Origin: a virus
Length of the DNA: 27,733 bases
IMG/VR virus record: IMGVR_UViG_3300012931_000064
Coordinates: 1-27,733 of that record
Strand: one strand, 5' to 3'
Shown in pieces: positions 1 to 7,300 of this stretch; within the stretch, counting starts at the first letter, position 1; the number at the start of each line of letters is the position of its first letter. The position numbers were made by a program, and so were the translations under genes. A model generated the notes under the pieces. It made no database searches. It was not told where the DNA came from and saw only the letters and a list, made by a program, of their open reading frames with translations.

Positions 1-1
1 C

Positions 2-331
2 GCCGGACTCACGTTGCTGACGATCTTGATTCTCTCCGGAGGCGCGATAACAGTCTCCGGCAGTATCGCCGGACTTACGCTGCTGACATCCTTGTATCTC
101 TATGGAAGCGCGATTACAGTCTCAGGCAGTATCGCGGGCCTTACGCTGCTGACATACTTGTATCTCGACGGAAGCGCGATTACAGTCTCAGGCAGTATCG
201 CGGGCCTCACGCTGCTGACAACTTTGGCTCTCTCCGGAGGCGCGATAACAGTCTCCGGCAGTATCGCGGGCCTTACATTGCTGGCATACTTGCGTCTCGG
301 CGGAAGCGCGATAACGATAACATACAACGAG
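2..331 (+). repeat. 66-bp tandem repeat array encoding LRR units (5 copies seen)
   Basis: Units start at 2, 68, 134, 200 and 266, exactly 66 bp apart. The first lacks its upstream neighbour because the window begins there, and the last is degenerate at its 3' end. Synonymous third positions vary between units (for example GGACTT versus GGCCTT), so the array is not a single very recent duplication. Confidence 0.9.
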
Positions 332-562
332 GCAAGTGGGCGAAGCTGGCCCAGCGCGTTGTCGCGTATTTACGTAGATGTTTACAGTTTCACGTCTGCG
401 ATGGTAGATTCTATGTTGATAGATGTAGACAACTCTATTTCTGGCGTGGTGACTACGCAGCCGATATACCTAGCTGGTAATTGCGCTGCTCACACTTCCG
501 CCTCGGATGCAGCCATTGCGTCGCTGCAAGCAAAAGGCAACACGGTAACGGTAAAATCATGA
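2..562 (+). CDS. Leucine-rich-repeat protein, 3' part (5' end outside window)
   Basis: The frame is open from the first bases of the window and begins inside a repeat, so the true start lies upstream. The visible part has five tandem 22-residue repeats, followed by about 75 non-repetitive residues ending in KS. Each repeat fits the leucine-rich-repeat core LxxLxLxxxxI followed by an almost invariant stretch ITVSGSIAGLTLL. LRR proteins form curved solenoids whose short beta strands make a binding face. Differences between repeats are concentrated in that strand (ILILSG, SLYLYG, YLYLDG, TLALSG, YLRLGG), as expected of a surface that contacts variable partners. It may be a virion or secreted binding protein, but no partner can be read from the sequence. 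The next gene overlaps its stop by 4 nt. Confidence 0.7.
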   Translation, partial: AGLTLLTILILSGGAITVSGSIAGLTLLTSLYLYGSAITVSGSIAGLTLLTYLYLDGSAITVSGSIAGLTLLTTLALSGGAITVSGSIAGLTLLAYLRLGGSAITITYNEASGRSWPSALSRIYVDVYSFTSAMVDSMLIDVDNSISGVVTTQPIYLAGNCAAHTSASDAAIASLQAKGNTVTVKS

Positions 563-756
563 AAACTATAACTAGCGGGAAGGTCGATACGGTCACGGAC
601 AAATACATAGTGATTGTCGGAGACGATGGAGTAATCACGAACGACGTGACCGAGCTTTGCACAGGCGAAATCCATGTTGGGGCGTCGTCAACCGTGTATG
701 TATTTGACACTTTACCGGAACTAGAGGAGTTTGTAAACAACCAAGGAACAAAATGA
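559..756 (+). CDS. Small hypothetical protein, 65 aa
   Basis: It starts at the ATG that overlaps the stop of the LRR gene (ATGA) and ends overlapping the next start by 4 nt, a tightly coupled arrangement that supports real coding. The product is short, acidic and probably beta-rich (YIVIVGDDGV near residue 17, then VYVFDTLPELEEFVNN), with no signal peptide or membrane segment. An in-frame upstream start would overlap the LRR gene heavily and is less likely. I do not recognise a family. Confidence 0.55.
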   Translation: MKTITSGKVDTVTDKYIVIVGDDGVITNDVTELCTGEIHVGASSTVYVFDTLPELEEFVNNQGTK

Positions 757-935
757 CAATCTGGCATATTCTCGGATTCTTATCGGCTCTTTTTGCCGCC
801 GTAGTTGGCGGCATGGCAACAGCCAAGTTCGCGATCATATTTAAGATCATGGACTGGCTTCAGGTCAAACTTGCACGTGGTGTGGCCCACGTTTACAAGG
901 AAGCCGAAAAAGAGATCACATCCGTCACGAAGTAG
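753..935 (+). CDS. Small single-span membrane protein, 60 aa (possible holin)
   Basis: The first 30 or so residues are strongly hydrophobic (ILGFLSALFAAVVGGMATAK and on), followed by an amphipathic, charged tail (YKEAEKEITSVTK). AAGGA sits 5 nt before the ATG, and the start overlaps the previous stop by 4 nt. Size and topology fit phage holins and other small inner-membrane proteins. The coiled-coil lipoprotein downstream makes a lysis role conceivable, but no endolysin is visible, so this is inference only. Confidence 0.55.
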   Translation: MTIWHILGFLSALFAAVVGGMATAKFAIIFKIMDWLQVKLARGVAHVYKEAEKEITSVTK

Positions 936-943
936 GCTCATCG

Positions 944-997
944 GGCGGTCATCTCATAGTTTACTCATAGTTTTGTGATAATTATGGATCGACCGCC
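944..997. repeat. Inverted repeat enclosing two 10-bp direct repeats
   Basis: GGCGGTC at 944-950 is the reverse complement of GACCGCC at 991-997. Between them CTCATAGTTT occurs twice, at 953-962 and 964-973, with an 11-bp period. The following bases hold an extended -10-like element, so these repeats may be an operator or activator site. Confidence 0.4.
975..982 (+). promoter_or_regulatory. Possible extended -10 promoter (TG-n-GATAAT)
   Basis: TG at 974-975 to 977-982 reads as an extended -10 element ending in GATAAT, in a 205-nt AT-rich gap before the lipoprotein start at 1141. No good -35 is seen at 16-18 bp. The GATA-type -10 resembles those of the two better promoters near 25.62 and 26.19 kb. 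Confidence 0.3.
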
Positions 998-1140
998 TCA
1001 TTCAGCCCATGTTTAAAATTTTAGGCAAAAAAACTTTAAACAATGTAGTTTCGTTTAAAATAGTCCTGCATTGGTTTTTAGCTCAATGGACTACACAATT
1101 GCAAAACATTAATAATCATCAACATGCAAAAGCTGTGTTA

Positions 1141-2229
1141 ATGAAAACCAAAGATTCATTGGTTTATTTGGCGCTGATTCTTCTAACCGCCGGTTGCCAG
1201 ACGGACCAGCCCGCGCCCGTCGTGGACCTAGCGCCACTGACAACGCAGATCGGACGGCTATCAACGGCGAACTCCGATCTGAGCGCGGCGAATGCGCACC
1301 TGACGCAGACGAATGCGGAGTTAAACGCGGCGAACGAGCACCTGAAGGCAGTGCTTCGCGCCGACGCCGATGCTGGGACAGCCGCGAATACCAAAGGATG
1401 GCTTCCATTTGAGAAATACGTATGGGGTCATCAGATCGCTCTACTGCCCGGCGCACCCGACAAGGATACGACCGATAAATGGACAGAAGCATCGGGACTC
1501 TACGCCAAGGGTGGCGAAGCTGCCATGCTGGGCGTCATCAACGATCTTACGACGCAGGCCGGTCAACTAAACACGAAGATGGGCGAACTGACCAAGGCCG
1601 CACAGGTTGCGCAGGCCGAACGAGACAAGGCGCAGGATGCCGCCGACAAGGCCCTCCAGCAGGCCAAGGATGCCACAGCGACCCTTGCGGCAGCCGTTGC
1701 CAAGGCCAAGGCAGACGAAGCAGCGCGACTGGCCGCCGAGACCCGAGCATGGCAGGTTAAAGTCGTAAGCTGGACTGGCGGCATTCTGTTCATCGCGACA
1801 ATCGCACTGGCCGCTTGTTGCTTCCTGCTTCCCGTCGCAGTCACGATTTTCAAGAAAGCTGCATTCGTCGCCGGTATGGGTTGCGCCGCGTGTTTCGCGA
1901 TGGCGCGGTTCCTATCCTCGCCGTGGTTCGATATAGCGTGGAAGGTCACGGCTGGAGCACTGATTGTCGCAGGCATAGGATGGGCGGCGTGGGAGCTTCG
2001 ACAGGCGATCAAGCGCAGTCAAGTTGCGAAGGTAACTGCGGCAAATGAACTGGCCGTCAAGCCGATCATCACAACGCTCGATACGGCCTATGACGCAGCC
2101 GACGCCGAACATCAGGCGTGGATGGATGCGCAGATTTTCGAGGTGTTGGGCAAGGAGGGCGCGCAGTACTCCGCCGCGATTCACGAAATAAAAGCGTCGA
2201 TCACACTTGAAAAAACACTCAAGACGTGA
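1141..2229 (+). CDS. Coiled-coil lipoprotein with C-terminal membrane segments, 362 aa
   Basis: The frame opens at 1009, but the start at 1141 gives a classic lipoprotein signal: a charged MKTKD, a hydrophobic stretch and a lipobox LTAGC with the lipidated Cys at residue 19. Residues about 35-75 carry clean heptads (LSAANAH, LTQTNAE, LNAANEH). A second Ala/Lys-rich coiled coil covers about 150-205. Two or three hydrophobic segments follow at about 208-236, 242-259 and 265-286, then a soluble tail. A lipid anchor plus coiled coil plus inner-membrane spans could bridge both membranes, as spanins do, but the size and topology are not those of a known spanin. An infection-related envelope protein is equally possible. 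Confidence 0.65.
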   Translation: MKTKDSLVYLALILLTAGCQTDQPAPVVDLAPLTTQIGRLSTANSDLSAANAHLTQTNAELNAANEHLKAVLRADADAGTAANTKGWLPFEKYVWGHQIALLPGAPDKDTTDKWTEASGLYAKGGEAAMLGVINDLTTQAGQLNTKMGELTKAAQVAQAERDKAQDAADKALQQAKDATATLAAAVAKAKADEAARLAAETRAWQVKVVSWTGGILFIATIALAACCFLLPVAVTIFKKAAFVAGMGCAACFAMARFLSSPWFDIAWKVTAGALIVAGIGWAAWELRQAIKRSQVAKVTAANELAVKPIITTLDTAYDAADAEHQAWMDAQIFEVLGKEGAQYSAAIHEIKASITLEKTLKT

Positions 2230-2240
2230 AATATTTTGCT

Positions 2241-2393
2241 ATGGCCGACCGCAATCCAGTTTTGACACCGCGCGAGCAGTTCAAATACAATAGGGGTGTT
2301 GTAGTACGTGCTGGTAAAGGTGCGTGGATGGGGGTTACTGGATGCGGTCGAGCCATTTTGCAAATGATCTTAAACAAAAAAACTACACTTTGA
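2241..2393 (+). CDS. Very small hypothetical protein, 50 aa
   Basis: An ATG-TGA frame of 51 codons fills the gap between the lipoprotein gene and the terminator. The product starts MADRNPVLTPREQFKYNRG and is basic, with Gly-rich turns (VRAGKGAWMGVTGCGR). No clear Shine-Dalgarno site precedes it. Its position 11 nt after a stop and just before a strong terminator fits the last gene of the left operon. No family recognised. Confidence 0.4.
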   Translation: MADRNPVLTPREQFKYNRGVVVRAGKGAWMGVTGCGRAILQMILNKKTTL

Positions 2394-2432
2394 ATTTGTA
2401 CGTGGAGTAGTCAAGGGCACGGTTGATTGTTA

Positions 2433-2470
2433 GGTCGGAGTGAAATAGTGTTCACTCCGACCCTTTTTTT
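2433..2470 (+). terminator. Strong rho-independent terminator
   Basis: A perfect 12-bp stem (GGTCGGAGTGAA at 2433-2444 with TTCACTCCGACC at 2451-2462) and a 6-nt loop are followed by C and seven T. It ends the left operon and insulates the head operon. Confidence 0.93.
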
Positions 2471-2485
2471 GTTGCATCTTTAAGC

Positions 2486-2502
2486 TAGGCAGTATTTACC
2501 TA
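2486..2502. promoter_or_regulatory. Putative operator dyad TAGGCA-N5-TACCTA before the head operon
   Basis: The 17-bp sequence TAGGCAGTATTTACCTA lies between the terminator and the prohead protease. It has the same layout as the perfect palindrome at 25855-25871; both are preceded by AAGC. A weak promoter (TTGCAT at 2472 and a TATTTA-like -10 at 2493) would overlap it, so a bound protein could control the structural operon. Inferred from two sites only. Confidence 0.4.
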
Positions 2503-2520
2503 GTGATCAGGGGCGCACAT

Positions 2521-3180
2521 ATGGGGTTAGAACACAGGACTTTCGGATATGAAATAAAGGCCTTGAGCGATGACGGCACGTTCGAGGGGTATGCCGAAAT
2601 CTTTGGAAATGTCGATTCGGTTGGTGATATTGCCCGAAAGGGTTGCTTCGCAAAAACACTCGCTGAACACAAGGGCATAGTTCCAGTCCTGAATATTCAC
2701 GGACATCAAGTTGGTCTAGGCCTTGAAGCCCATGAAGATGACATTGGTCTCTATGTTAAAGGAGAAATAAACCTTCTTGTACAAGAGGGAAGAGAAGCCC
2801 ATGCTTTGGCAAAACAACAGTTTTCGCATGGTGCAAAAATGGGACTTTCAATCGGATACTATGCGATTGACTTTTCATATGATACAAATGGCGTTAGAAC
2901 TCTCAAATCAGTTGATTTGATCGAGTATTCTCTTACGCCGTTCCCTGCCAATAAGCTGGCGGGCATTACCAGCATCAAGTCGCTACTTGAAGGCAAGAAC
3001 GAGTTGGAGATTGCGCACAAGAAGCGCGAGATTGAAGATTTTCTACGGGGTGCGGGATGTTCCTCGAAACAGGCGAAGTCAGCAGTATCCGCAATCTTCG
3101 GTGATGAAGATGAAGCCAAGGATGCAGCCGACCAAGCAGAACTCAAGATGATGCTGAAGAGGCTCATCGAAACAACGTAG
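2521..3180 (+). CDS. HK97-family prohead maturation protease
   Basis: This serine protease (peptidase family U35) cleaves the N-terminal delta domain from the capsid protein during head maturation. The core is recognisable: GTFEGYAEIFGNVDSVGD at about 19-36, the His of the NIHGH segment (His60), and the catalytic-type Ser in GLSIGY (Ser110). The C-terminal helix (FLRGAGCSSKQAKSAVSA) is typical of the family's scaffold-like tail. The ATG at 2521 is chosen over a GTG at 2503 because AGGGG lies 7 nt upstream of it. At 219 aa it has the usual length. The major capsid gene follows after 21 nt. The usual upstream neighbour, a portal gene, is not in the window. Confidence 0.9.
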   Translation: MGLEHRTFGYEIKALSDDGTFEGYAEIFGNVDSVGDIARKGCFAKTLAEHKGIVPVLNIHGHQVGLGLEAHEDDIGLYVKGEINLLVQEGREAHALAKQQFSHGAKMGLSIGYYAIDFSYDTNGVRTLKSVDLIEYSLTPFPANKLAGITSIKSLLEGKNELEIAHKKREIEDFLRGAGCSSKQAKSAVSAIFGDEDEAKDAADQAELKMMLKRLIETT

Positions 3181-3201
3181 TAAACGAAAGGTACATCCAA
3201 A

Positions 3202-4476
3202 ATGGACAAGGAAGTTAAAGACCTCCTCGATCAGATTCAGCAGACGAATGCTGAACGCACGAAAATCTTCGACAAGCAGGCCGAAGAGATTAAAACGCAG
3301 GGCCGCATCGCGGTCGAGACCAAGACTGCAATCGATCAGGTTGCGAAAGATATGACCGCGCAGTCTGAAAAGCTCGAAGCGAAGATGCGGGCTTATGAAC
3401 AGGCCGTTGCCGTCGGCAACGTTCAGGCGCTTGCCGCTACCGAAACAAAGGAAGGCAAGATGCTTCGTCGTATCGGCGAGGCCTTCCAGAAGGGCCTGTT
3501 CCGTCAGGATGGTTCCGCGCTCGAACGCAAGGATTACGCGCTCGAAGCCGACAACACATATGGCGGCTTTCTCGTGCCACAGGAATATGGGCCGCTGTTC
3601 CAGAAGGTTTTGCTGGAATTCTCGCCAATGCGCAAACTTTGCTCGGTCATCTCGACCAACTCTCCTGAATGGCACGCGCCGAATTACCAGCCCGGTAATT
3701 ATCGGTCAAATGTCGCATGGAAGAACGAGCGCCACGCAAATCCGACGCCGCAGCTGCCGGTTAAGTTCGGCCAGCTTACGATTATGGTGAATCCCGTCTC
3801 GGCATTCGCTGCCGCGACCCGAGACATCATCAACGATAGCCCGGAGAACGTAGCCGGCATTATTACCGGCATGGCCGCTGACGACATCTCCAAGTCCGAA
3901 GCTGACAACTTCATTGGATCAATTCCGTCGCTTGGAGACGGTAACGGTGATGGCAAGCCGATGGGATTCCTGCTGGACCCGACCATTGTTGCCAATTACA
4001 TTCCGTCTGGTGCATCTGGCGCGTTCCTGTCCCCCGACGCAACGCATCTCAATCAGGCCATCGTACCATTTAACAAAATGGTGGCTGGAATCAAGCGGGA
4101 ATATCTCACCGGCGGCGCTCCGTGCTGGACAATGACGAGGACGACATACGGCCAGCTTCTCAGCATCGCCGATATGTTTGGCCATTCGCTCATCAAGCCC
4201 GACTTCTCGGCTGGCGTTTATACGCAGATTCTGAATGGCTTCCCGATTGAGATTGACGCACATATGCCGGAAACGGCAGCCGATTCGTATTCGATTGCCT
4301 TTGGCAACTTCAAATATGGATACCAGATCGTCGATCATCGTATGAACTCCATCGACCAGCTTCCGCTGGGTTACAATCAAGACCCTGATTCGATCTACTT
4401 CTACCTGCGCAGGCGCGTGGGCGGTGCAGTTCGTAATCCCGAAGCCATCCGCGTGATGAAGTTCGCCACCACCTAA
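3202..4476 (+). CDS. HK97-fold major capsid protein
   Basis: 424 aa. Residues 1-75 are a charged coiled coil, the scaffolding delta domain that the protease removes. The mature shell protein should begin near residues 95-115 (ALEADNTYGGFLVPQEYG), where HK97-type capsids start with the GGFLVP motif. The body has familiar signatures: FSPMRKLC, a WKNE segment near 173, PVSAFAAATRDIINDS, then ADNFIGSIPSLGDGNGDGKP and MGFLLDP. AAAGG precedes the ATG. It assembles the icosahedral head. Confidence 0.93.
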   Translation: MDKEVKDLLDQIQQTNAERTKIFDKQAEEIKTQGRIAVETKTAIDQVAKDMTAQSEKLEAKMRAYEQAVAVGNVQALAATETKEGKMLRRIGEAFQKGLFRQDGSALERKDYALEADNTYGGFLVPQEYGPLFQKVLLEFSPMRKLCSVISTNSPEWHAPNYQPGNYRSNVAWKNERHANPTPQLPVKFGQLTIMVNPVSAFAAATRDIINDSPENVAGIITGMAADDISKSEADNFIGSIPSLGDGNGDGKPMGFLLDPTIVANYIPSGASGAFLSPDATHLNQAIVPFNKMVAGIKREYLTGGAPCWTMTRTTYGQLLSIADMFGHSLIKPDFSAGVYTQILNGFPIEIDAHMPETAADSYSIAFGNFKYGYQIVDHRMNSIDQLPLGYNQDPDSIYFYLRRRVGGAVRNPEAIRVMKFATT

Positions 4477-4496
4477 CCAAGAAAGACATCAATTAA

Positions 4497-5006
4497 ATGA
4501 ACAAAGACTTGTATCACGATATTTCCGCTCTGGCCGTTGAGGCCGGAACGTGGAATTACGCAACGTGGTCGGGCACGGCGGCGGCAGTTGCTCCCGCTTA
4601 CATCGACCTTCAGGGTTACAATGCGGGTGCGCTTCTGACACTCAGCATGAACGTCGGCATCACTTCATCCGATTCGACCGGTCAGATTACGATTCCGTTT
4701 GTCATTCAGGAATCGGATGACCATTCGACGTGGACGGCGGCGGACGCAATCTCGGTTGTTCCCTATGCCGATACCGCGACTGGCATCACTGTCACGAACG
4801 TTGGCATCACTGTCGCCACTCCGACCGTTCTTGCCATTCAGTATATCGGCAAGAAACGCTACATCAGGCTCTACGCGGCTGCGTCTGGCGTCGTTGTTCC
4901 GTCTTCAAGCGGCAGCACCTCGTCCATCGCATACGTCCTGACGGCCCTGAAATACCAGCCCTACCAGAAGGGCGAGACCTACACGGGGTACCCGAATCAG
5001 CTCTAA
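4497..5006 (+). CDS. Putative head decoration/cement protein
   Basis: A 169-aa beta-rich protein directly behind the capsid gene, with AAGAAAG before its ATG. It has the pattern of proteins often found at this position: IPFVIQESDDHSTWT followed about 45 residues later by IQYIGKKRYIRLYAA. Such proteins commonly bind the capsid surface or stabilise the head. Its Ser/Thr-rich C-terminal part (VVPSSSGSTSS) looks exposed. The family assignment rests on position and general pattern rather than a diagnostic motif. Confidence 0.5.
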   Translation: MNKDLYHDISALAVEAGTWNYATWSGTAAAVAPAYIDLQGYNAGALLTLSMNVGITSSDSTGQITIPFVIQESDDHSTWTAADAISVVPYADTATGITVTNVGITVATPTVLAIQYIGKKRYIRLYAAASGVVVPSSSGSTSSIAYVLTALKYQPYQKGETYTGYPNQL

Positions 5007-5024
5007 CCGCATTACCTCGCTAAA

Positions 5025-5261
5025 ATGACACTTGATGCAATAAACGTTATCATTGGAGTAACTACAATAGTCGGCTCAATTCTTGGGTCGTATTATGGCG
5101 TCAAGATTTCCAACGCGAGGTTGGAAGAGCGCCACAACGCTCTTTCGGAAAGAACGGCTAGACTTGAAATCGATAACGGAAAGCATTTTGAGGTTGAAGG
5201 CGACCTCAAGCTCTCCGTGGCAAGACTAGAGGCCGCAAGGCACTCCAATCAAAGAGGATAA
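5025..5261 (+). CDS. Small membrane/coiled-coil protein, 78 aa
   Basis: An N-terminal hydrophobic segment (about residues 5-25, INVIIGVTTIVGSILGSYYG) leads into a predicted coiled coil (ARLEERHNALSERTARLEID, then LKLSVARLEA). The layout resembles small phage envelope proteins such as holin accessories, but it sits inside the head cassette between the decoration and connector genes. No strong Shine-Dalgarno site is seen. Function unknown; co-expression with the head genes is clear from the spacing. Confidence 0.5.
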   Translation: MTLDAINVIIGVTTIVGSILGSYYGVKISNARLEERHNALSERTARLEIDNGKHFEVEGDLKLSVARLEAARHSNQRG

Positions 5262-5266
5262 TACCG

Positions 5267-5956
5267 ATGGGGGACCTCGATCTTACAATCAAGCAAACCG
5301 GATTCTCAAATGAGCTTCCGGCTCCGCTCGCTGCGCTGAAGCTATTCATTCGACAGGATTCGTCCATTGGGACGCTTGAAGATGAATTGCTGACAGACTT
5401 TGAGCTTGCTGCGATTCGTTTGATCGAGTCCTCCATCGGGTATCCGCTTGTGGCGTCAGAAATGACAGCAACATTTGATCTTCCCTATGATCCGGGCGTC
5501 AGCCACGCAACATGGATGACGCAATGGACATGGCGGCAGCAATTCATCCCATACTACCCGTTCATGTCGAACGGAGAGACAGAACGGCATCTGCGCTTGC
5601 GCGGGCCGGTCTATTACGCACCTGATGCGCCGGGAGTCATTACTTCAGTCACGCTTTACGACACAGACAATACTCCTACTGTCATTCCTGCTGGAACAGG
5701 ATATGAGATGCTTGGTGAGGCTAAGAATGTTCTTGTATTCATCGACCCCAGCATCGTGAATGTTGCGCTCCGGCACATCTCCGCAATGATCATCAAATAC
5801 AACGCAGGATGGGCAATCGACCAGATACCACGCGACATTGTAATGGCGGTTAAGCAGACCGTGGCAGACTGGTATGATAACCGCGCCCGCGTCGGATCGC
5901 TCCCTGCTTCGGTAATGGAAATCATTCATCGGTATTCGCAGAACCTACTTTCCTGA
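5267..5956 (+). CDS. Head-tail connector protein (HK97 gp6-like)
   Basis: Residues about 22-62 (LAALKLFIRQDSSIGTLEDE, then AAIRLIESSIGYPL) match the gp6-like connector pattern of small helices with an acidic DE/D centre. The C-terminal helix (IPRDIVMAVKQTVADWYDNR) is the other conserved block. The protein forms the ring docked under the portal. At 229 aa it is longer than the roughly 100-aa minimal family, with a beta-rich insertion at about 75-165. AGAGGA lies before the ATG, and the next gene starts in a TGATG overlap. Confidence 0.75.
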   Translation: MGDLDLTIKQTGFSNELPAPLAALKLFIRQDSSIGTLEDELLTDFELAAIRLIESSIGYPLVASEMTATFDLPYDPGVSHATWMTQWTWRQQFIPYYPFMSNGETERHLRLRGPVYYAPDAPGVITSVTLYDTDNTPTVIPAGTGYEMLGEAKNVLVFIDPSIVNVALRHISAMIIKYNAGWAIDQIPRDIVMAVKQTVADWYDNRARVGSLPASVMEIIHRYSQNLLS

Positions 5957-6300
5957 TGGGCTATTCAAAGACAATCGATATTGGAATGATGCGCAAACGC
6001 TGCCAGATTGAGCGGCGCAAGGAAATCCCCGACTCTGATGTAGGGACTACCAAGATCGTTACAAAATTGGGAACGATATGGGCCGAGCTTGAAGAAGTCC
6101 CCGGAAGCAGATTCTACAAGGGCATTCCGATCAAGGACGGAACAACCCACATAATGACCTGCCGGTTCAACAATACCATTACGCCGGATGAAACCTATGT
6201 GCTTTACAACACTCGCACATTCCGAGTCCGATCACGGGTGGACTTCGATGCGATGATGCACCGTTACTTGATGCTCGAACTGGAAGAAATCAAGAAATGA
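5956..6300 (+). CDS. Head closure / head-tail adaptor protein
   Basis: 114 aa in the size range of the SPP1 gp16 / phage head-tail joining family. The N-terminal RKRCQIERRK segment, the IWAELEEVPGSRFY stretch and the C-terminal YVLYNTRTFRVRSRVDFD pattern are typical. It plugs and extends the connector before the tail joins. Start and stop overlap its neighbours by 1 and 4 nt. Confidence 0.75.
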   Translation: MGYSKTIDIGMMRKRCQIERRKEIPDSDVGTTKIVTKLGTIWAELEEVPGSRFYKGIPIKDGTTHIMTCRFNNTITPDETYVLYNTRTFRVRSRVDFDAMMHRYLMLELEEIKK

Positions 6301-6698
6301 GCGACAGCCTAACAGTCACAATACAGCCGAATCTGCCTAACACGGTTGATCGTTCGATAAACAGGCTCATCAAGCGTCAGGAAGCCTTCGTAAACGAACT
6401 TACAAGCTTCGGTCGAAGGAATCTACGCGGAACGCTAAATCGTGCACCAAAAAACATTGTATCCGCGCCGGGTGAACCACCGATTCGGAAAAGCGGGAAC
6501 TTCAATCGTTCTATCGAAATCCACTCGGCGCACGGCTTTGGGAATATCACCGTTGGATCGGTTGGGCCAACTATATTTTACGCTCCATTTCTTGAATATG
6601 GGACAAGACGAATGGCGGCGCGCCCATGGGCAAACGTTACGGCGGATAATATTACTCGACATGTTCAAGAGGCAGCACAGACTGCATTTGCATCATGA
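6297..6698 (+). CDS. Tail completion / neck protein (HK97 gp10-like)
   Basis: 133 aa. Motifs of the gp10-like neck family are visible: SAPGEPPIRKSGNFNRSIEI in the middle and YAPFLEYGTRRMAARPWANV towards the end, followed by an amphipathic C-terminal helix. These proteins sit at the head-tail joint. The start overlaps the previous stop (ATGA), and the end overlaps the tail terminator start by 4 nt. Confidence 0.75.
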   Translation: MSDSLTVTIQPNLPNTVDRSINRLIKRQEAFVNELTSFGRRNLRGTLNRAPKNIVSAPGEPPIRKSGNFNRSIEIHSAHGFGNITVGSVGPTIFYAPFLEYGTRRMAARPWANVTADNITRHVQEAAQTAFAS

Positions 6699-7276
6699 GC
6701 CTGCAAGACTTGGGACTTTTAACCCCTACGCAAATCATCTCCCGCTTGCGCACGCTTGCGGCGACACTTTATCCAACGCTTGGAAGCCGAATCTACGGCG
6801 CGGCGAATTACGACAAGGCGGATGATTGGTCAAGGGTGGAAGTCCCTTCGCTGGTTGTCATGCAGGCCGATAATTCTGGCGAACGCTATCCGTCAGACCA
6901 ATCGGAACAGACCGGAACACAGCAACGCCTGACGCGGAGATTCGACATTTTGCTTACGCTTGAGAACTCCGACAAGCGAGGACAGGAAGCCGACTCAACT
7001 GCAGTCGCCTATGCGCAATTCCTGATTCAGGCACTCGTAGGCTGGTCAAATGATGAAAACGGATTCTGCATCGCCTATGAAGGCGACGACCTCTATAAGG
7101 CGGATAAATCGCGGTACATGCGCGTTTTTCACTTTTCGCAACGTGTCACATTTGATAGTAATGAAGTCTCTTGGGGAGATATTGGTGATGTTTCTTCACT
7201 GCCATGGTTAGAAACTATCGGATATACGCTTGACAATCTATCCGAACAGGACATCACTATTGAAACAGGGGAATAA
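6695..7276 (+). CDS. Tail terminator-like protein
   Basis: 193 aa, placed between the neck protein and the sheath, where contractile phages encode the protein that caps the finished tube. An N-terminal helix (IISRLRTLAATLYPTLGSRI) is followed by alternating strands including RRFDILLTLEN and MRVFHFSQRVTFDS, in the general pattern of terminator/gp37-like proteins. The assignment relies partly on gene order. Confidence 0.6.
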   Translation: MSLQDLGLLTPTQIISRLRTLAATLYPTLGSRIYGAANYDKADDWSRVEVPSLVVMQADNSGERYPSDQSEQTGTQQRLTRRFDILLTLENSDKRGQEADSTAVAYAQFLIQALVGWSNDENGFCIAYEGDDLYKADKSRYMRVFHFSQRVTFDSNEVSWGDIGDVSSLPWLETIGYTLDNLSEQDITIETGE

Positions 7277-7300
7277 AACAGAAACAGGGAGAAAACAAAT

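Noticed and set aside
100-327. Antisense repeat ORF opposite the LRR gene
   Set aside because: It is the complement of the 66-bp repeats and has no independent coding signal.
1009-1140. Longer start for the lipoprotein
   Set aside because: The extra 44 residues are encoded by AT-rich, promoter-like DNA and would hide the lipobox signal peptide that starts at 1141.
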